Notes: generated by a model from the sequence alone, not told the origin. 64,000 bases of DNA from Xylona heveae TC161 (GCF_001619985.1 NW_017264199.1:124001-188000); one strand, 5' to 3'; positions 44,739-57,547 are shown, counted from the stretch's first letter. Translations and numbers: made by a program.

Positions 44739-46298
44739 TCAGGCGCTTGTTTGCTTTGGTTGAAGAAAATGGTGCCCTGCCAGTTCGCCTGCCGTTTTTC
44801 TCAGATCTGGGTGCCAGACAAGCATTCCCTTGGCGAGATCCAAAAACGCTTCCTTCTCCTCTCCCCCAAGGAATGAAGCTGTGTCGCCTAGTTTGCGATC
44901 AGGAATCAGGTCTTCGTAGAGGGAGCGACCTAAGATGTCTCGTAAGTCTGAGAATAATTAGTTCGAGATAGGAAACCTAGCAATACCTTTTTCGTCAAAG
45001 AATGGCCCACAGAAATACTCCTCCGCGGTCTCGCATAATCTGCTGTCTTCTCGTCTGACAGGATTCGGCCACGAGTACTCTCGCATATACTGATACCTTT
45101 GTATGACCTCTGGAGGAGGTGGACCGAGTAAGGCTATCATTTCGGCAATGTGTAATTTAGCATCGTAGCGACCTTCTTGATCATGAATATGCCGAAATAA
45201 CTCTTTGCCTCCGATCATATCCCACAACTGGTCTGGTATTAGTGGGTGCAACACCTCTGCAGAAGAACGGAACGTACCAGAACACCAAGATTCCAAATAT
45301 CCGCAGGCATTTGCCATCCATTCCCCAGTATCACCTCTGGTGCCCGAAAGTGGTCTGGCTGAATGGGCCAAACGCCCCAGTCGTCGTCTTCCTCGAGTCT
45401 GGTTGCCACGCCAAAGTCGACAAGCTGTGGTATACTTCTCAGGCTTTTGAGTGGCCCAAAGTCATTACGGGACTGATACACTGGTCGCCCCACCGGATCA
45501 ATCTTGAAAGCCATTGGTTTTTCAAGTTGGGAATCCAAGAAATCAGCAAGCACAGATGAATCCTCGAATGAGACCATAATGTTCTCAAGCTTTAGATCTA
45601 GGCAGCCACTTGGGCTCAGTATTACCGACGGGAAGCAAAGCGAAGATGAAGCTACCTGTATGAACCGTCCTGCATTCCTTATGCAGATAATCAAGACCCG
45701 TAAGAAGAGCACGAATGTATGTTTTAATAAGGGGCAGTGGCATCTTTCTGTCGTCAAAGCGCCGCTGATACATCGACAATGGCTCCCTCATAGGCGGATA
45801 TACAAGACATAAATAAGAACCTTCTGGTCCCCTCACTTCAAAAGAGTCTAATAATGTTCGGATAAGTGAGCGACCGCGATGTGATGGGTTTGTCGTGGAA
45901 ATATGCTCTTCAACTTCGCGCTCATGACCAGCGGAGAACGCATTGTTATTAGCGATTTTTAGTGTCACGACGCTCTCTGGCTCTTCAATATGCCTGTATA
46001 TTTGTTAGAGACAGGGAGAAGCTTCGAACTGAACAGAAATTATTGAAGGCTACTCTTGCAAATCACGCGCGAGCCATACTGTTGAAGAAACGCCCCAGCC
46101 AATCTTGACCAGGGTTTGGTAACGATCGGCGAGTACGTCTCCAGGCTTCGCTGGGTAGAAGTACTTGGAATCGTATACTGGCGAGATCTCTTCATCAACG
46201 AGTATACCGGGCGGTAAAGGTGGCCCGGGAGAAGGCATAAGAAACGGTTTCTTGCGAAGCAGGGCGGAGAAACGAGTGAATGGCCTTATCGTATTCAT
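44739..46298 (-). CDS. SRPK-like serine/threonine protein kinase
   Basis: Five exons: 46298-46054, 45993-45656, 45597-45278, 45227-44987, 44929-44739; about 444 residues. The protein begins MNTIRPFTRFSALLRKKPF and reaches YFYPAKPGDVLADRYQTLVK, an SRPK-family entry motif, then KIGWGVSSTVWLARD (glycine loop) and VVTLKIANN (beta-3 Lys). VHTDLKLENIM holds the catalytic Asp near residue 195, LVDFGVATR the DFG Asp near 255, and FRAPEVILG the APE. The C-lobe ends with MLVWHPDLRKTAGELAGHHF. All catalytic residues are kept. Fungal genomes hold many such lineage-expanded SRPK-like kinases with unknown targets. The last intron (acceptor cttag) is chosen over an improbably short alternative. Confidence 0.88.
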
Positions 46299-48158
46299 TG
46301 CCTTGACCAACAGAGGCTCGCTCTTCTACCTTAGGTACTTCAGTTATGGGCAGACAGCGGCTCAGCGAGCAGGATCAAACCTCCTGCCAACTCTCCGAAA
46401 TTCGGCCAGGTCGCAATTCCTTTACTTTTGTGGTGGCGGAGACGGGATAGAGGGAAAGACTGGGCAAGGGGCAGTGAAGCAAAGTTTAGGTCCCTGACTG
46501 AGAGCAGAGAGCTAAGATAGTGATAATGTCGAGAACCTTGCTTATTGCCCTTTGATAATAATATTCCTGTGGAGCGTGTACAGATATCTTTCTATTTGGC
46601 GAGCTCCAGAGATATAAATTTCCATCACACCGCTATACTTGAATTACTTGCAGACTGAAATTTGCTTTGGAGACTGGGTGCCCTCTTGAAGCTCTTTGCC
46701 TATTGGTCTTTGGTCTTTGAGTCGTTGGCACTTCTAGAACGAGTACGGAAGACAGAAGTGCTCGGTTATGTTAATGGTGTTACGGTGCTCCCCTCACCGG
46801 CAACAATACATTTGACAGGAAGAGAAGGCGGGGCGAGCTGGAGCGAGGGGGTTTCCGCTCGACTGCTCGACGTGGCTACCCAATTCAGATGGATTTGTTA
46901 CCCATTGGGCCACACAATCCTAGAAGGGGCTGATAGTGACACCCAAGAACAGAAGATAGCGTATTTACTTAGCCCAAGGCCTTTTCGACCATCAGCAATG
47001 GCTTCGTTTCGACTAGGGAGCTATTACGATACCATAGGCCCTCATACGCTCAATTGCTGAGCCGAGATTTGAATATCACCCTGCTGCCAAAAAAAAAATC
47101 TTCTTTCTCGTTCCTCCAAAGGATCCAAAGGAATCTAAGGTAGGTAGTAATGAATGAATGGGATTGTCGTAGTCACTCGCATAATCCCCTTTGTAGAGTT
47201 CCCTACCGATGGAAATAGCCGAGTGGTCCACCTTAGTGTTGTGCAGTAGTATCCGATCAGTAAGTCGCTGTACGCGTACAGAAAGTGTCTTCTCCATCCG
47301 GGGGCGTGAACAGTGGACCCGCCGCCCTAGGCCCAGGCCCAAGCCAAGTATAGGGATCGGAACGGGCAGGTCCCGTTATACTAGATACAGTACAGCGCAG
47401 GAAAAAGAGAGAGGAGAGAGAGAGAGAAAGAGAGAGAGGGTCGTTTGAGTTTAAGGGGATCAGAATAGGGAACAAAGTCGTCGTAAGAAAAAGTAACATA
47501 AGATACTCAGACGTCAGCCCGCCCGGATACAAAGCAGCACGAGAAAAAAGGTCCCATTTCTTGCTCTGTTGCTTACTCGTAAGTTACACAAGGAACAAGA
47601 ACGACGACAGCATCATTACGCATCTTGCCTGTACTTGTAGCTTGCAGCCAACTATACCGGAGTAGTACCTGGACGAGATACGGCAATCAATCAATCAATC
47701 CACAGTGAGGTACAAAGTGACTTGATACCTCTGTATTCTGACCACCACCGCACCTCCAACCACCAATCTTGGAAACACCTTGCCCACAAACGAAAAAGGG
47801 CCAAGACGGTCATTCGGACGAAACAACACAAAACTCCTACTCTTTTCCCTCGCAGTTACGATCATCCCCTTGGTCCCCTTGCCTGCTCACCTTGGTCGAT
47901 GCGGAATAGAAAGGCAAACACAACTTACAGCAGTCTTGAAACTATCGCCTTTCCGTTCGTGGCTGTCACTCTGAGCAAGCTACCGCTTCCTTTCGCGTCT
48001 GCTCATTCCTTGCTGCTGCCACATTCGCACCTTCGCCCTGACGCAATAACATCCCGCAACCGGCACTGAAGCAACAACCCCTCTCGCCCCAGAAAGCTTT
48101 CAGCACCAAACGCCCCGGCTGGGCCCATTCCGCACTCATGACGACCGTTTCATGATTT
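46299..48158. other. Divergent intergenic region, promoter of the Sec7 gene
   Basis: About 1.9 kb. A GA tract is at 47401-47440, and pyrimidine/CAA-rich leader-like sequence occupies 47.7-48.15 kb. A 115-codon plus-strand frame at 47722-48069 is probably leader, not a gene. Confidence 0.5.
47401..47440. repeat. GA-rich tract
   Basis: Forty bases of almost pure (GA)n. Confidence 0.85.
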
Positions 48159-51100
48159 ATGCTTATGTCCTCTTGGATAATGCCTTTGAAGGGGTTACGC
48201 ATCCACCGTAGCACTGAGGACGTCCGCCATCAGAGCGGAGTCGAGACCTCGCACCAAGACCCTCGGCACAGCGAACAGTTACCGCGCCAGCGCTCACAAA
48301 CCCCTCCAGTTTCGTCGTCCTTGGAACATGGAGGAGACACGCCTTCCACTGATGTCCTCTCGCCTGCCCTTTCCGGATCCGAGGATGTGACCAGACCATC
48401 TTCTGGAGCTCCGCCCAGTCCACCAATCCAGGAGCAGTCCTCCAAGCATAAGCGTTTTAGTATGCTGAAGCTCCGTTATGCTTCAGATCCACAGCTCTCC
48501 CAAAGAGCAAAAGAACACGCTGCTGCTGCTGCTGCCGCCGGACCGGTTCCCCCCGTGCCCGACGTACCCTCGAGTGAGTTCTCATCTCTCCCTCCTCTGA
48601 TGCTATTGCGCATGGAATCACCTAGATACTAAACTCCTTTTCTATTCAGCACCTGCCATCATTACCACCGCTCCTACAATGGACCAAAATGTTGCTCCTC
48701 CGAAACGAAAAACGAAGCTGAAAGTGCCTGGTTTTCCACGACGCCTCGGCGACGCTCGGCCGCCTGCATCCCCTCGACATCGCTTCTCGTTCGCAGAGCC
48801 TAGAGGGAAGAGAGAAGGCGTGGCGCTGGCACCACCGCGAGACTCCACAACGGACGGCCCCAGCACCTCCGCCATCAACCTTCGGCAACCCCAGCATCGA
48901 GATTCGACCACGCTGCCACAGGGCCCTCCACCCCCGGCCTATGGAGACGAATCCAACTCCTCTTTGGCTCTGCCCATCTCACGTCTATCAGACTCTTCCC
49001 GATCTGATACGAGTTCAGGCGATCATGTGGCATATGCAAGCACCACGACCACCACGCACACCGTCTCCACCACCACGACCTTCTTCCGGCTCCCGCGTCG
49101 CAAGAAGCACCGTCCTCTTTTCCCTCTCCCGGTAAAGCTGCCTCCGCCGAGCTCGTCCGCAAGTCCAAACCGCTCCCCTCGCCTGTCCAGTAGCTCTAGA
49201 GTCTCGGATTCAAACCATCGATCGGCCACCCCCATCTCCCCTCCGAGTTCCGTCTTCCATCCATCATTCGAAGAGTCTCGCAGCCCGAATAGCCGTGGCT
49301 CGCCGCTGGCGTCTCCCTCGCAATCTGCCTTGGCGGCTTCATCCTCCGGTGGCTTCTTTGCTCGTGCGCCGCCCTTGCTGAGACAGGACTCGAAAGCCTC
49401 GACGCGTTCGGTACGATCCTCGCCCGGAGGACCCCCGAGCTCGAAACCTAGTTTTAGAGAACGGTCGTCGACGGTAGGATCTCTAGGCCACGGCGACAGT
49501 GATAGTTTTCTGCCTACCCCTCCGGGACCCTCGTCCGGCCGTACCTCGACGTCGACAACGGGCCGCGGCAGCTTTGGCGCCTTGTTCTCTTTTACCCGCG
49601 TGCGAGAAAACTCTGATGGGCACCTGCCGCGGGTCGGAAGCTTTTCTGGCTTGGGCCCGTCTGGCACGGCCACGCCCAAGTCGAATTCCTTTAGCCTCGC
49701 ACGAAATCCTTTGCCGATACCTGAACGAGAACAAGACGACACTCCTGCCAAATATCTTTCTCGACTCACCGAGGCGGTGAGCCGGAGTGTGGTTGCAAGC
49801 GTCTGCTCCAAATCGGGCGACGAGTTCTCCCAAGCCGTTCTCCGAAGTTATATGCGTAGCTTCAGCTTCTTTGAGGATCCACTTGATATGGCCATTAGAA
49901 AACTGCTCATGGAGGTAGAGTTGCCCAAGGAAACTCAGCAGATCGACAGAGTGCTTCAGGGATTCGCGGATCGCTATCATGAATGCAACCCTGGAGTGTA
50001 TGCATCACCTGGTGAGTTGTTTCCCCCCTTCCCCATGTTTCCTTGGCCCATTTATGATTCAAAATGTTGTCTAACGGCTTCTCTAGACCAAGCGTACTTC
50101 ATTGCATTTTCCATCTTAATCCTTCATACCGACATTTTCAATAAGAACAACAAGCATAAGATGCAGAAGAGCGACTATTTAAAGAACACTCGTGGTGAAG
50201 GGATTGCCGACGATATCCTCGAATGTTTCTATGACAATATCTCGTACACTCCCTTTATTCATGTTGAAGATGACTTGGACGTCAATGGGGAAAGGATCAT
50301 TCCCCAAAGACCGCGAAAGGCCCTCTTCAAAACTGCCAGTGAATTATCCTTTCAAAAAACATCCAGAGAGCCAGTTGATCCCTACGCGCTGATTTTGGAT
50401 AACAAACTCGGAATTCTGCGTCCGACATTAAAAGATGTCATGCAATTGGAGGATCCGTACAGTTACTTGGGCACTGCCCAGAGCCTAGACCTCGCCAACA
50501 TTCATCGATCTTTTTTTAGGTCTGGGGTGCTACAGATTATGTCTGCTAGGTCTCGCCCTGAAGCTTTCATGTCACCAAATACGATTACCAATCCTGAAGA
50601 AGCCCACCCGGGTGTGGTCGATATCAAAGTGACTAAAGTCGGCATACTTTGGCGAAAAGACATCAAAAAGAAAAAGGCACGCTCGCCGTGGCAAGAGTGG
50701 GGCGCGATCCTTACGGGTTCTCAGCTATATTTCTTCCGCAACACCGCTTGGGTGAAGAACTTAATCCATCAGCATGACGCGCATCACAAACAGGGTCATT
50801 CGACAACTCCAGTGGTGTTTCGGCCACCGCTAGAACACTTCAAACCTGACGCCTCAATGTCGACTGACGATGCCGTTGCCTTGCTGGATTCTAGCTATAA
50901 AAAGCACAAACATGCATTCGTCTTTGTCCGGCATGGGGGCTTCGAAGAGACCTTCTTAGCAGACACTGAGAACGAGATGAATGATTGGCTCTGTAAACTC
51001 AATTATGCAGCAGCGTTCCGCACGGCTGGTGTGCGCATGAGAGGCTTTGTTGGTGGGCATTCTGAAATGCAACGTAATCGAACGGTCCGGAATGTGGACT

Positions 51101-52710
51101 CGACCGGCTCAACGCAATCTATTCAGACACCTACTGGAGAGGTTACTGTTACAAGTGGCAAAATTGATACCCCACTCGCGCAGCAGATTTTAGCGGCGAG
51201 ACGTCAGATCATGACGCAGAAGATCAAGGAGATGGATGAAAAGTTGGGCCACATTTGTACGCAGCTCGAAGCCCAGCTGAGAAATGCGCGGCATCTCCAA
51301 ATCCTGGCCCCCATACAATCAAAGACCAGAGATCAGGTCATTCTCAGCGCTGGTCGCATGTCCGCTAAACTCAAGTGGCTCAGAATGGAAATTTGGCGAC
51401 TGAAATGTCACCGGGAAATACTTTACATGGACTTGGATGAAGAAAGACGCACTCTGAGTGGCATGCAAACTCGCAACCAACTTGTTGCTCACTCTGACCT
51501 AGCTGCTTCAGCGTTGCCTGCAACCCTTGCACACGTTGGCGAGGAGGTCAAACCTATTGACGGCCCACTTTCTCCCGCATCGAAGACTTCGGCTTCAATC
51601 GCCAGCCCCAAGGATAGCTTCCACAGCGTGGATGAAGAATTTGAGACACGGTCTAATCGGTCTCAAAATGCACGCACGGAAAATGTCGCTGAGCCGGCAA
51701 CTATGCCTAGAGCGTCAATCGAAGGGCAGGCTAAGTTCCCTTCAACCATCAGTCCAAGTCGGCAAAGTCTTACCCACCGCCCATCGATCTCCAGCGCGCA
51801 TAGTAGTCATACGTTCTCCAGTGCCTTGGAACAGAATGCACAGTCACCAACCCCTGTTCCTGGCCGACAAGACGATGGCAAAGATGCGCCTGCCGAGACC
51901 ATGGTCGTTGGCCCTGAAGGAACTCTTTCAAATACACCAGGGCTAGGCGCGGCTGATGAGAAGCGACCGGATGATGATGGGCGCACGAGCATATCTTACG
52001 ACGCTGAGTCACCGGAAAGCCGGTCGAAGGTTCGGCGAAGCCTGCATCGTACCTTGAGGGATTCTCATCTTCCGAGCCACCACAGAAGCCGCAAGGGTAA
52101 AGACCCAGTTTCTGGAGTGGGGCCGAGTGAGGATGGTGCTCCTTCCACGGAAATTGAGGGTCTGCCCCGAGTCTCGGGCAGCTTTACTGTCCACGGCAAA
52201 AAAGCTTCTGTTATTACCTTTGGGGCAGAATGGCAGAATGTCTCTCCTGAAGAGCGACTGCGGATGCGGAAACAGTCAAAGACGGATGATATGAGGCTGC
52301 CTTCGAACAAAACCTTGAGTGATGGAAGTGATGCAGCCACATTATCGGTGCGCAGGCCTTCGTCTGTGAGAACGGCTAGCACTGTGACGACGCAGAGCGC
52401 CGCGCCTGCAGAGAACACGTTTCCTCTTGCTGCCGTTGACACAAGACACTCGGATGCATTCTCAAGAAAGTCTCATGAAGCAGTCAGCCCCCGTTTCCTG
52501 GCAGTGGATTTCAAGCCCCATGATTCTCCGGGCGCAGAGGTCCCTACGATGACAGATGAGCCTCAACAGGTGGACAAGAAGATTTTGGATCCGCCTCCTG
52601 CGGAGCTGGAGCAAATCTGCCATGACCCCGTGGAACCGCAGGACGAAGTTCAAGTTGCGGCAGAGGAGCCCAGAATCCAATCTCCACAGCCTCAAGCTGT
52701 AGGAGCATAA
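48159..52710 (+). CDS. Sec7-PH ARF guanine-nucleotide exchange factor (SYT1-like)
   Basis: Exons 48159-48573, 48650-50011, 50087-52710 give about 1466 residues. A long Ser/Pro-rich disordered N-terminus is followed by the Sec7 domain: SFFEDPLDMAIRKLLMEVEL, then PKETQQIDRVLQGFADRY with the catalytic Glu finger, and DQAYFIAFSILILHTDIFNK. A PH domain follows (VGILWRKDIKKKKARSPWQE to NDWLCKLNYAAAFR) and a coiled segment (IKEMDEKLGHICTQLEAQL). Fungal relatives are S. cerevisiae Syt1 and S. pombe Sec74, which activate ARF-type GTPases at Golgi and plasma membranes. The start may instead be Met3 or Met8. The second intron is 75 nt, has no stop and keeps frame, so retention would still give protein. 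Confidence 0.93.
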
Positions 52711-55003
52711 GCACTCGCTCCAGCTATACATGAAATTATAGCATCTTTATTGACGTTCTTTCTCTGACGGCACTACATATTTCCAGGGGCTCTCTTTGGC
52801 GTCGTGATGGTAGGATATCATATGTGTTCCTTTTTGTTTTTTTTTTTTTCTTTGCAGTGGTCTGCTTATTCTTTACACCGTTCGCAATTGGAGAAAGACC
52901 TCCCAGCCTCATTACCCCAGCTGGCACTGGGGAGCTTTTTGATGCTGAAACAAAAGCATTACATGTCATCAAAATTCTCTTTTCCCCTTACTCTTCTTGT
53001 GTTATAGGCATATTCTTTTGAGCGGGATGGGTCAACATACATCTATTGCAGAACATATTTCTTCTTTTTCTTACGGGCATAACGATGTCTATTTCCTTGC
53101 CACTCTCACAAAGTCTTTCGTTATATCTCATAAGCCTTATATTTCCTTTTTTTTATTTTTTTCCAGCACGGCGAACAGGTCAGGGATATGGGCCTTTCAT
53201 CCTCTGCTCAAAGCTACATTTTTCGAGCCAAGGGGTTTCTTCCTTTGATGGGGATTTTTACTTTAGCTCATTGTCGCGAAGCAGTCCTTTAGGCGCCAGT
53301 TTTCACGTCATTAGACGTAATGCGAAGTCAATATCGAATTTGGGGGCGGGATTTGTAGGTTCAAATGCAATAGACGCCATATATTTTCATCTCTAAATCT
53401 TGTCATTATTTACTCTTTGAGCCTTTGCTTCACGTCTTCCTCTTGCAGCCTGACTCCTTTATAATCATGATGTAGTGTATGTGAGGGACGGAACGTGCCT
53501 CGGTGCCACGAACCTTCACTATTGTGACATGATCTAAAAGTGATTGGGAAAGACGAGGACCAAGGTGCGCTTAAGTCTCGTTTCGTTGGGCGGCCCGCTG
53601 CTGAACCAAATGAAATGTCAGCGAAGAATCCCATTAAAAAGTACCTTTTCACCTTTTTCTCGCCGTTTTTCGGGTGAAACCTACATCTTTAATGGTGCGG
53701 GAGATCGTTGACACGCTGACGAGAACCCCGAAGGTGACCAAGAGATGGTGAGCCAGTTCGTCCAAACACAGCGTCGGACGCGCTGCAAGAACATCAATCA
53801 ATTCCTGAGTTGTGTGTAAGTCCAAAACAGCCATGAAAACGCGTCAAAAACCTTACCAGCTTCATGATCTCTGTCAACGTTTTGGGCCGGCCCATTTTCG
53901 CGGTTTTCGGCGCTCTAATAGACCCGTATACCTTCAAGTTGCGCCTTACCCGACGAATCAACACCTCCGAAACATTATGTCTCTCTGATATTTTGGGTAC
54001 GCTTATCTTAAGCTCCAAATCGATTCGTATCTTTTCGAGAGTTGTATCGGGTGTTGCTGGCGGCATTTTGATAGCAAGTTTGCGCCTTTACCGCATCAAA
54101 TTTGATCGAAAACGCGTGTTTTAAGGCCTAAAAATAGGTTTGTATTATAGTGATAAGTTTTATCGATCTAACATTTAAACTTTAGCTCAAAATATGAAGC
54201 ATTGCGCTTGAAATTGCGTGTTTTGTGGATTGCTGGCCATTTACGGCTATGTATACCGTAAGTGGTGGTGAGGTCCGTTCTGACCGCCACGATCCACACT
54301 TTTGCAAACGATAATATACACTCCGCGCTCTGAGTAGGTCAAAGCTAACCCCACACAAGAGAAGTACACTATCAGATGAACGTACCTTCCACATTCATAA
54401 GGATGCTATTCATACGATAAACTTCTTTAGGGTTTCACTATTTGTTATTCTTTGTATTTACGCTACACTGCTGGGCAATATTCCCTGCTCATCAGTGAAA
54501 CTACTTTGCCATTCATCAACCAGACGCGTATCCCTTTTATAAGGACTTCAAGAGCCTTTATGAGACGTTTGGATCATGATGTTGTGTATTGTTATTGTCG
54601 GCCTCACAGTGCCAATTTCTTCGCCTCTTTCCATTCCTTCTTTCTGCGAATGCGCAGATTATGGCCTAAATGACTTGTTTAGAACAAGCAAACAGGTTAA
54701 CCTGCTCTATTACTCGACACACCTACTTGGTTTAACTTTAGGATGTGGAGCTGCATTCTTTCATTATTTTGTTTGATTTCAGCTTCCAAAGCGTTCAAAA
54801 AAGGTGTAGTCATTAGCATCACTATTTGGAATAGGGCGTGTGTCTAGCCGCAATTATAACCATGCCACCTGTCCTTTCGATGTGTTATTTGAAGACCAAA
54901 GGGAGGCTTCCACAATAAATCTTTTCCATGAATGATCAGCAAAACGAATGACTTATTTTCCATGTTAACTTTATCAGTCTAGAAGGAGAAAAACTTGCGC
55001 GAT
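52711..55003. other. Gene-poor accessory stretch
   Basis: About 2.3 kb with T-rich runs near 52835-52850 and 53145-53165, the transposase fragment at 53.6-54.07 kb, and AT-rich sequence to the protease gene. No host gene recognised apart from the transposon part. Confidence 0.5.
53649..54066 (-). mobile_element. Tc1/mariner-type DNA transposon fragment, N-terminal transposase
   Basis: Plain DNA transposon remnant. Two blocks, 54066-53857 and 53804-53649, are separated by a GT-AG intron-like gap and join in frame to 121 residues. The first block has a helix-turn-helix (ISERHNVSEVLIRRVRRNLK), then APKTAKMGRPKTLTEIMK, a hallmark linker of fungal Tc1/mariner transposases. The second has LCLDELAHHLLVTFGVLVSV, STISRTIKDVGFTRKTARKR, the second DNA-binding helix set. 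It then stops; no DDE/D catalytic domain is recognisable in the next 250 bp towards 53.4 kb. Terminal inverted repeats were not found by eye. Likely a truncated, inactive copy. Confidence 0.75.
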
Positions 55004-56605
55004 ATGGAGTACTCCGGCAGCAGAACCCACGAGAGACAACAGAACGATGCAACAGAGGAGAATCAAACGTCATATATATCTACGATCCAGACAAGAATAG
55101 AAACCTCTACGATCGTCAGCACCAAGGCCCCGGAACCCCAACCCCAGAACTCCGAAGAAGACTGGGGATTTGGTGCAACAAGGGTGTATTTTGTGGTCGA
55201 CGAAAACGAACCACTGGTCAAGGAATGGCACAATGGCTTAAGACTCGCAGTGCTTGAAACATTAAAACAGGAGAACAAAAATGAATGGCGCTCTGTCGAC
55301 GTTCTCCGAACAGGATACTATGATTGCTCCGTCCACAAGAATGAAGTATCCATCATAATCACCGTTGTGCAGGGAGCCCAGAACTCATTTTGGCGGGATA
55401 TCGCTTGGTCCCTTCATCAAGAGTGTCTAAAGAGGAACCTGCCAGAAGTCGCCATACTTATTATTAACGGAGATGTCGAATTTCTGAACACGACCGATCA
55501 AATAATATCGGAACAATACCAAATCTGCACCTTGGGAGCCAGCATTGGAGTAAATCCACTCCCCGGCGAGGATCCTGCTTCAGGATCACTGGCCGGATAC
55601 GTCATGGCGGCGGTAGACGGCGAAGAAAAATTATTTGGAATGACGTGCCATCACGTTATCAAATCTAGTATGGTCTCTATTCTTTTGCTTCGTTACTGGT
55701 ATAATTTGTGGTGGGATATCCCTGAGACAGACTAACATTGTTCTTAATGGTAGCTGGCCATAAAGAGGCGTGCCCGATGAAGAATCCAACCAACCCACAG
55801 GTCTTCTCTCCTTCCCTAGAGGACAGAAATATTACAATCAAATCTTGCGAGGCTACTATCCAGCATCTCCAGGGACTGCTGGAAAATGCAATGGAAAGGG
55901 CAAAAAGCCGAGGCTGTGAAGACTGCAGCAAAGACAGCGTAGTGCAAAAGCACATCAATACAATCGAGAAATTAAAAAGTCGACTAAACGAAGAAAAAGA
56001 ATTCGAACCCCTTTTTGGGCGTGTGTTCGTTTCCTCTGGCTTCCGAACCTCGCTCGAAAATCAAGGCCTAGATTGGGCCTTGCTTGAATGTAACAAGAAG
56101 AGGATAGGAGATCAACCAAATGAGGTGAATCACCTGCAGAGGCTTGAGCCTTAGTTCTGATGGGCCACAAGCTAATCAAACCGAATATCTTTAACAGTTC
56201 GCACCGCACAAAAAGTATTTGTCCTTCATACCAGGTGAAGACTTTGTGAGCGGCACAGAAAAGCCACTGGTTGGTAATCAGGTGTTCAAATTTGGCCGGA
56301 GTACCGACTTTAGCGTCGGAATTGTGAATCCTCTCGAGTCTGAAATCAATAAACCCGAGTTTGAAAAACCATTGCAGCAACGATGCTATATAAGGTTACC
56401 GGGAACAACGTCGTTTGGAGAAAAAGGCGATTCGGGTTCATGGGCAATATCCATGACGGGACGAGTTTGCGGCTTGATCTTTTTGAAAAGAGACCATGGC
56501 CCCGTTTATGCGACTGACTACAACGTCATCAAGGAGGACATTGAGAAGATGACTGGATTGAAGGTATACTTGCCGGGCGTTACAGAAGAAATGGAAGACT
56601 TTTGA
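55004..56605 (+). CDS. Trypsin-fold serine protease homologue with novel N-terminal region
   Basis: Exons 55004-55667, 55754-56124, 56198-56605 give about 480 residues from MEYSGSRTHERQQN. Residues 1-50 are polar. Residues about 55-195 form an unassigned domain (WGFGATRVYFVVDENEPLVK; GAQNSFWRDIAWSLHQECLK). The protease part has SLAGYVMAAV then LFGMTCHHVI (His217), DWALLE (Asp328) and GEKGDSGSWAIS (Ser424), a full catalytic triad. About 100 residues between His and Asp form a helical, Lys/Glu-rich insert with coiled-coil character (TIEKLKSRLNEEKE). No signal peptide, so cytosolic. Domains like this occur in fungal accessory genes and beside NLR-type genes; function unknown. Neighbours a transposon remnant and long gene-poor DNA. 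Confidence 0.82.
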
Positions 56606-57547
56606 ACTGGCCATGGGTAAAACCAAGATCAGGCATATGATTGCGGCGTTCCATGCAGAGATTATTGATTGATGGACATCGCCACTATTACTTCTGTGTC
56701 ATATTTGGAGTTATATGGTTGTACCAGGTTTTCCATTTCAAAAGTCATCATGGATTATGACGCACCGGTAATAAAGTTTGTGATATTCTACATGTCGAAC
56801 TTGACAATACATCAATACATTTCACAAAACAACAGCTTCATAGCTTCCAGAATTAATATAAATATACAGAGTAGTATTTGGCCAGAAATCTTAAAGAAAA
56901 ACATAGTATCCGTCGCTCATATATATTTAGCACATTTGCTGTGTAGCAGTATGATATACTCCGATATGCAACTCCACAAAATGGCGAGAAGAGAGCATGT
57001 TACATGAAAGCAGAAATAGAGATGTGAGCAAGTTAGAGAATATCAGAAAATATGACGATATCTCCATCAGCGCCTGTCAATTGATATTGGGACCGGTGTA
57101 AGTGTTCGATGTGTGTGTGGGTGGGTATATATGTGGTTATTCAAATGCCGCGGGAACCAATCCCCTCCACCCCATCCGTTCTCCGGACCCCGAAGAAAAT
57201 AAGTCTCGGCTTACCTTTCCTTTACCATACTTAAACACCACGTCGTTCTCAGCCCGCACATTCAACCCTGTCGACTTATATATCCGATCCTTGGAATAGA
57301 GATATTTATTCTAAGGATTTTCCGATTTTAATTTTGCAGGGCGATTACTGCAACAGTCTACAAGAGATTAACCATACAAAAAGGTCTTTGCGATATTCCG
57401 CAGTGATCTGAGTATACCACGTGTTAGAAACCGGAGTCCAAGCCTATTACAATAAGAATCGAAAGAAAAGAATAGAAAAGAAGGAGAGAAAGGAAGAGAA
57501 AGGAAGAGGCAATAGAAAAATAAGGGAAAGAAGGGAAAGGATCAGCT
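56606..57547. other. Intergenic region upstream of the PPTase gene
   Basis: About 0.9 kb, AT-rich at 56690-56960. A purine-rich tract covers 57456-57540 right before the PPTase ATG. No gene seen. Confidence 0.5.

Noticed and set aside
46320-46400. tRNA-like B-box resemblance near 46370
   Set aside because: No matching A box or cloverleaf could be built by eye; no tRNA called anywhere in the window.
47722-48069. 115-codon plus-strand frame before the Sec7 gene
   Set aside because: His/Ser/Pro-rich leader-like sequence with no standard start; more likely 5' UTR.
49023-49811. 262-codon minus-strand ORF inside the Sec7 gene
   Set aside because: Antisense shadow of the Ser/Pro-rich coding sequence; no family motifs.
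53410-53652. ORF following the transposase fragment as part of its catalytic domain
   Set aside because: No DDE-type spacing or conserved context could be recognised, so it was not included in the element.
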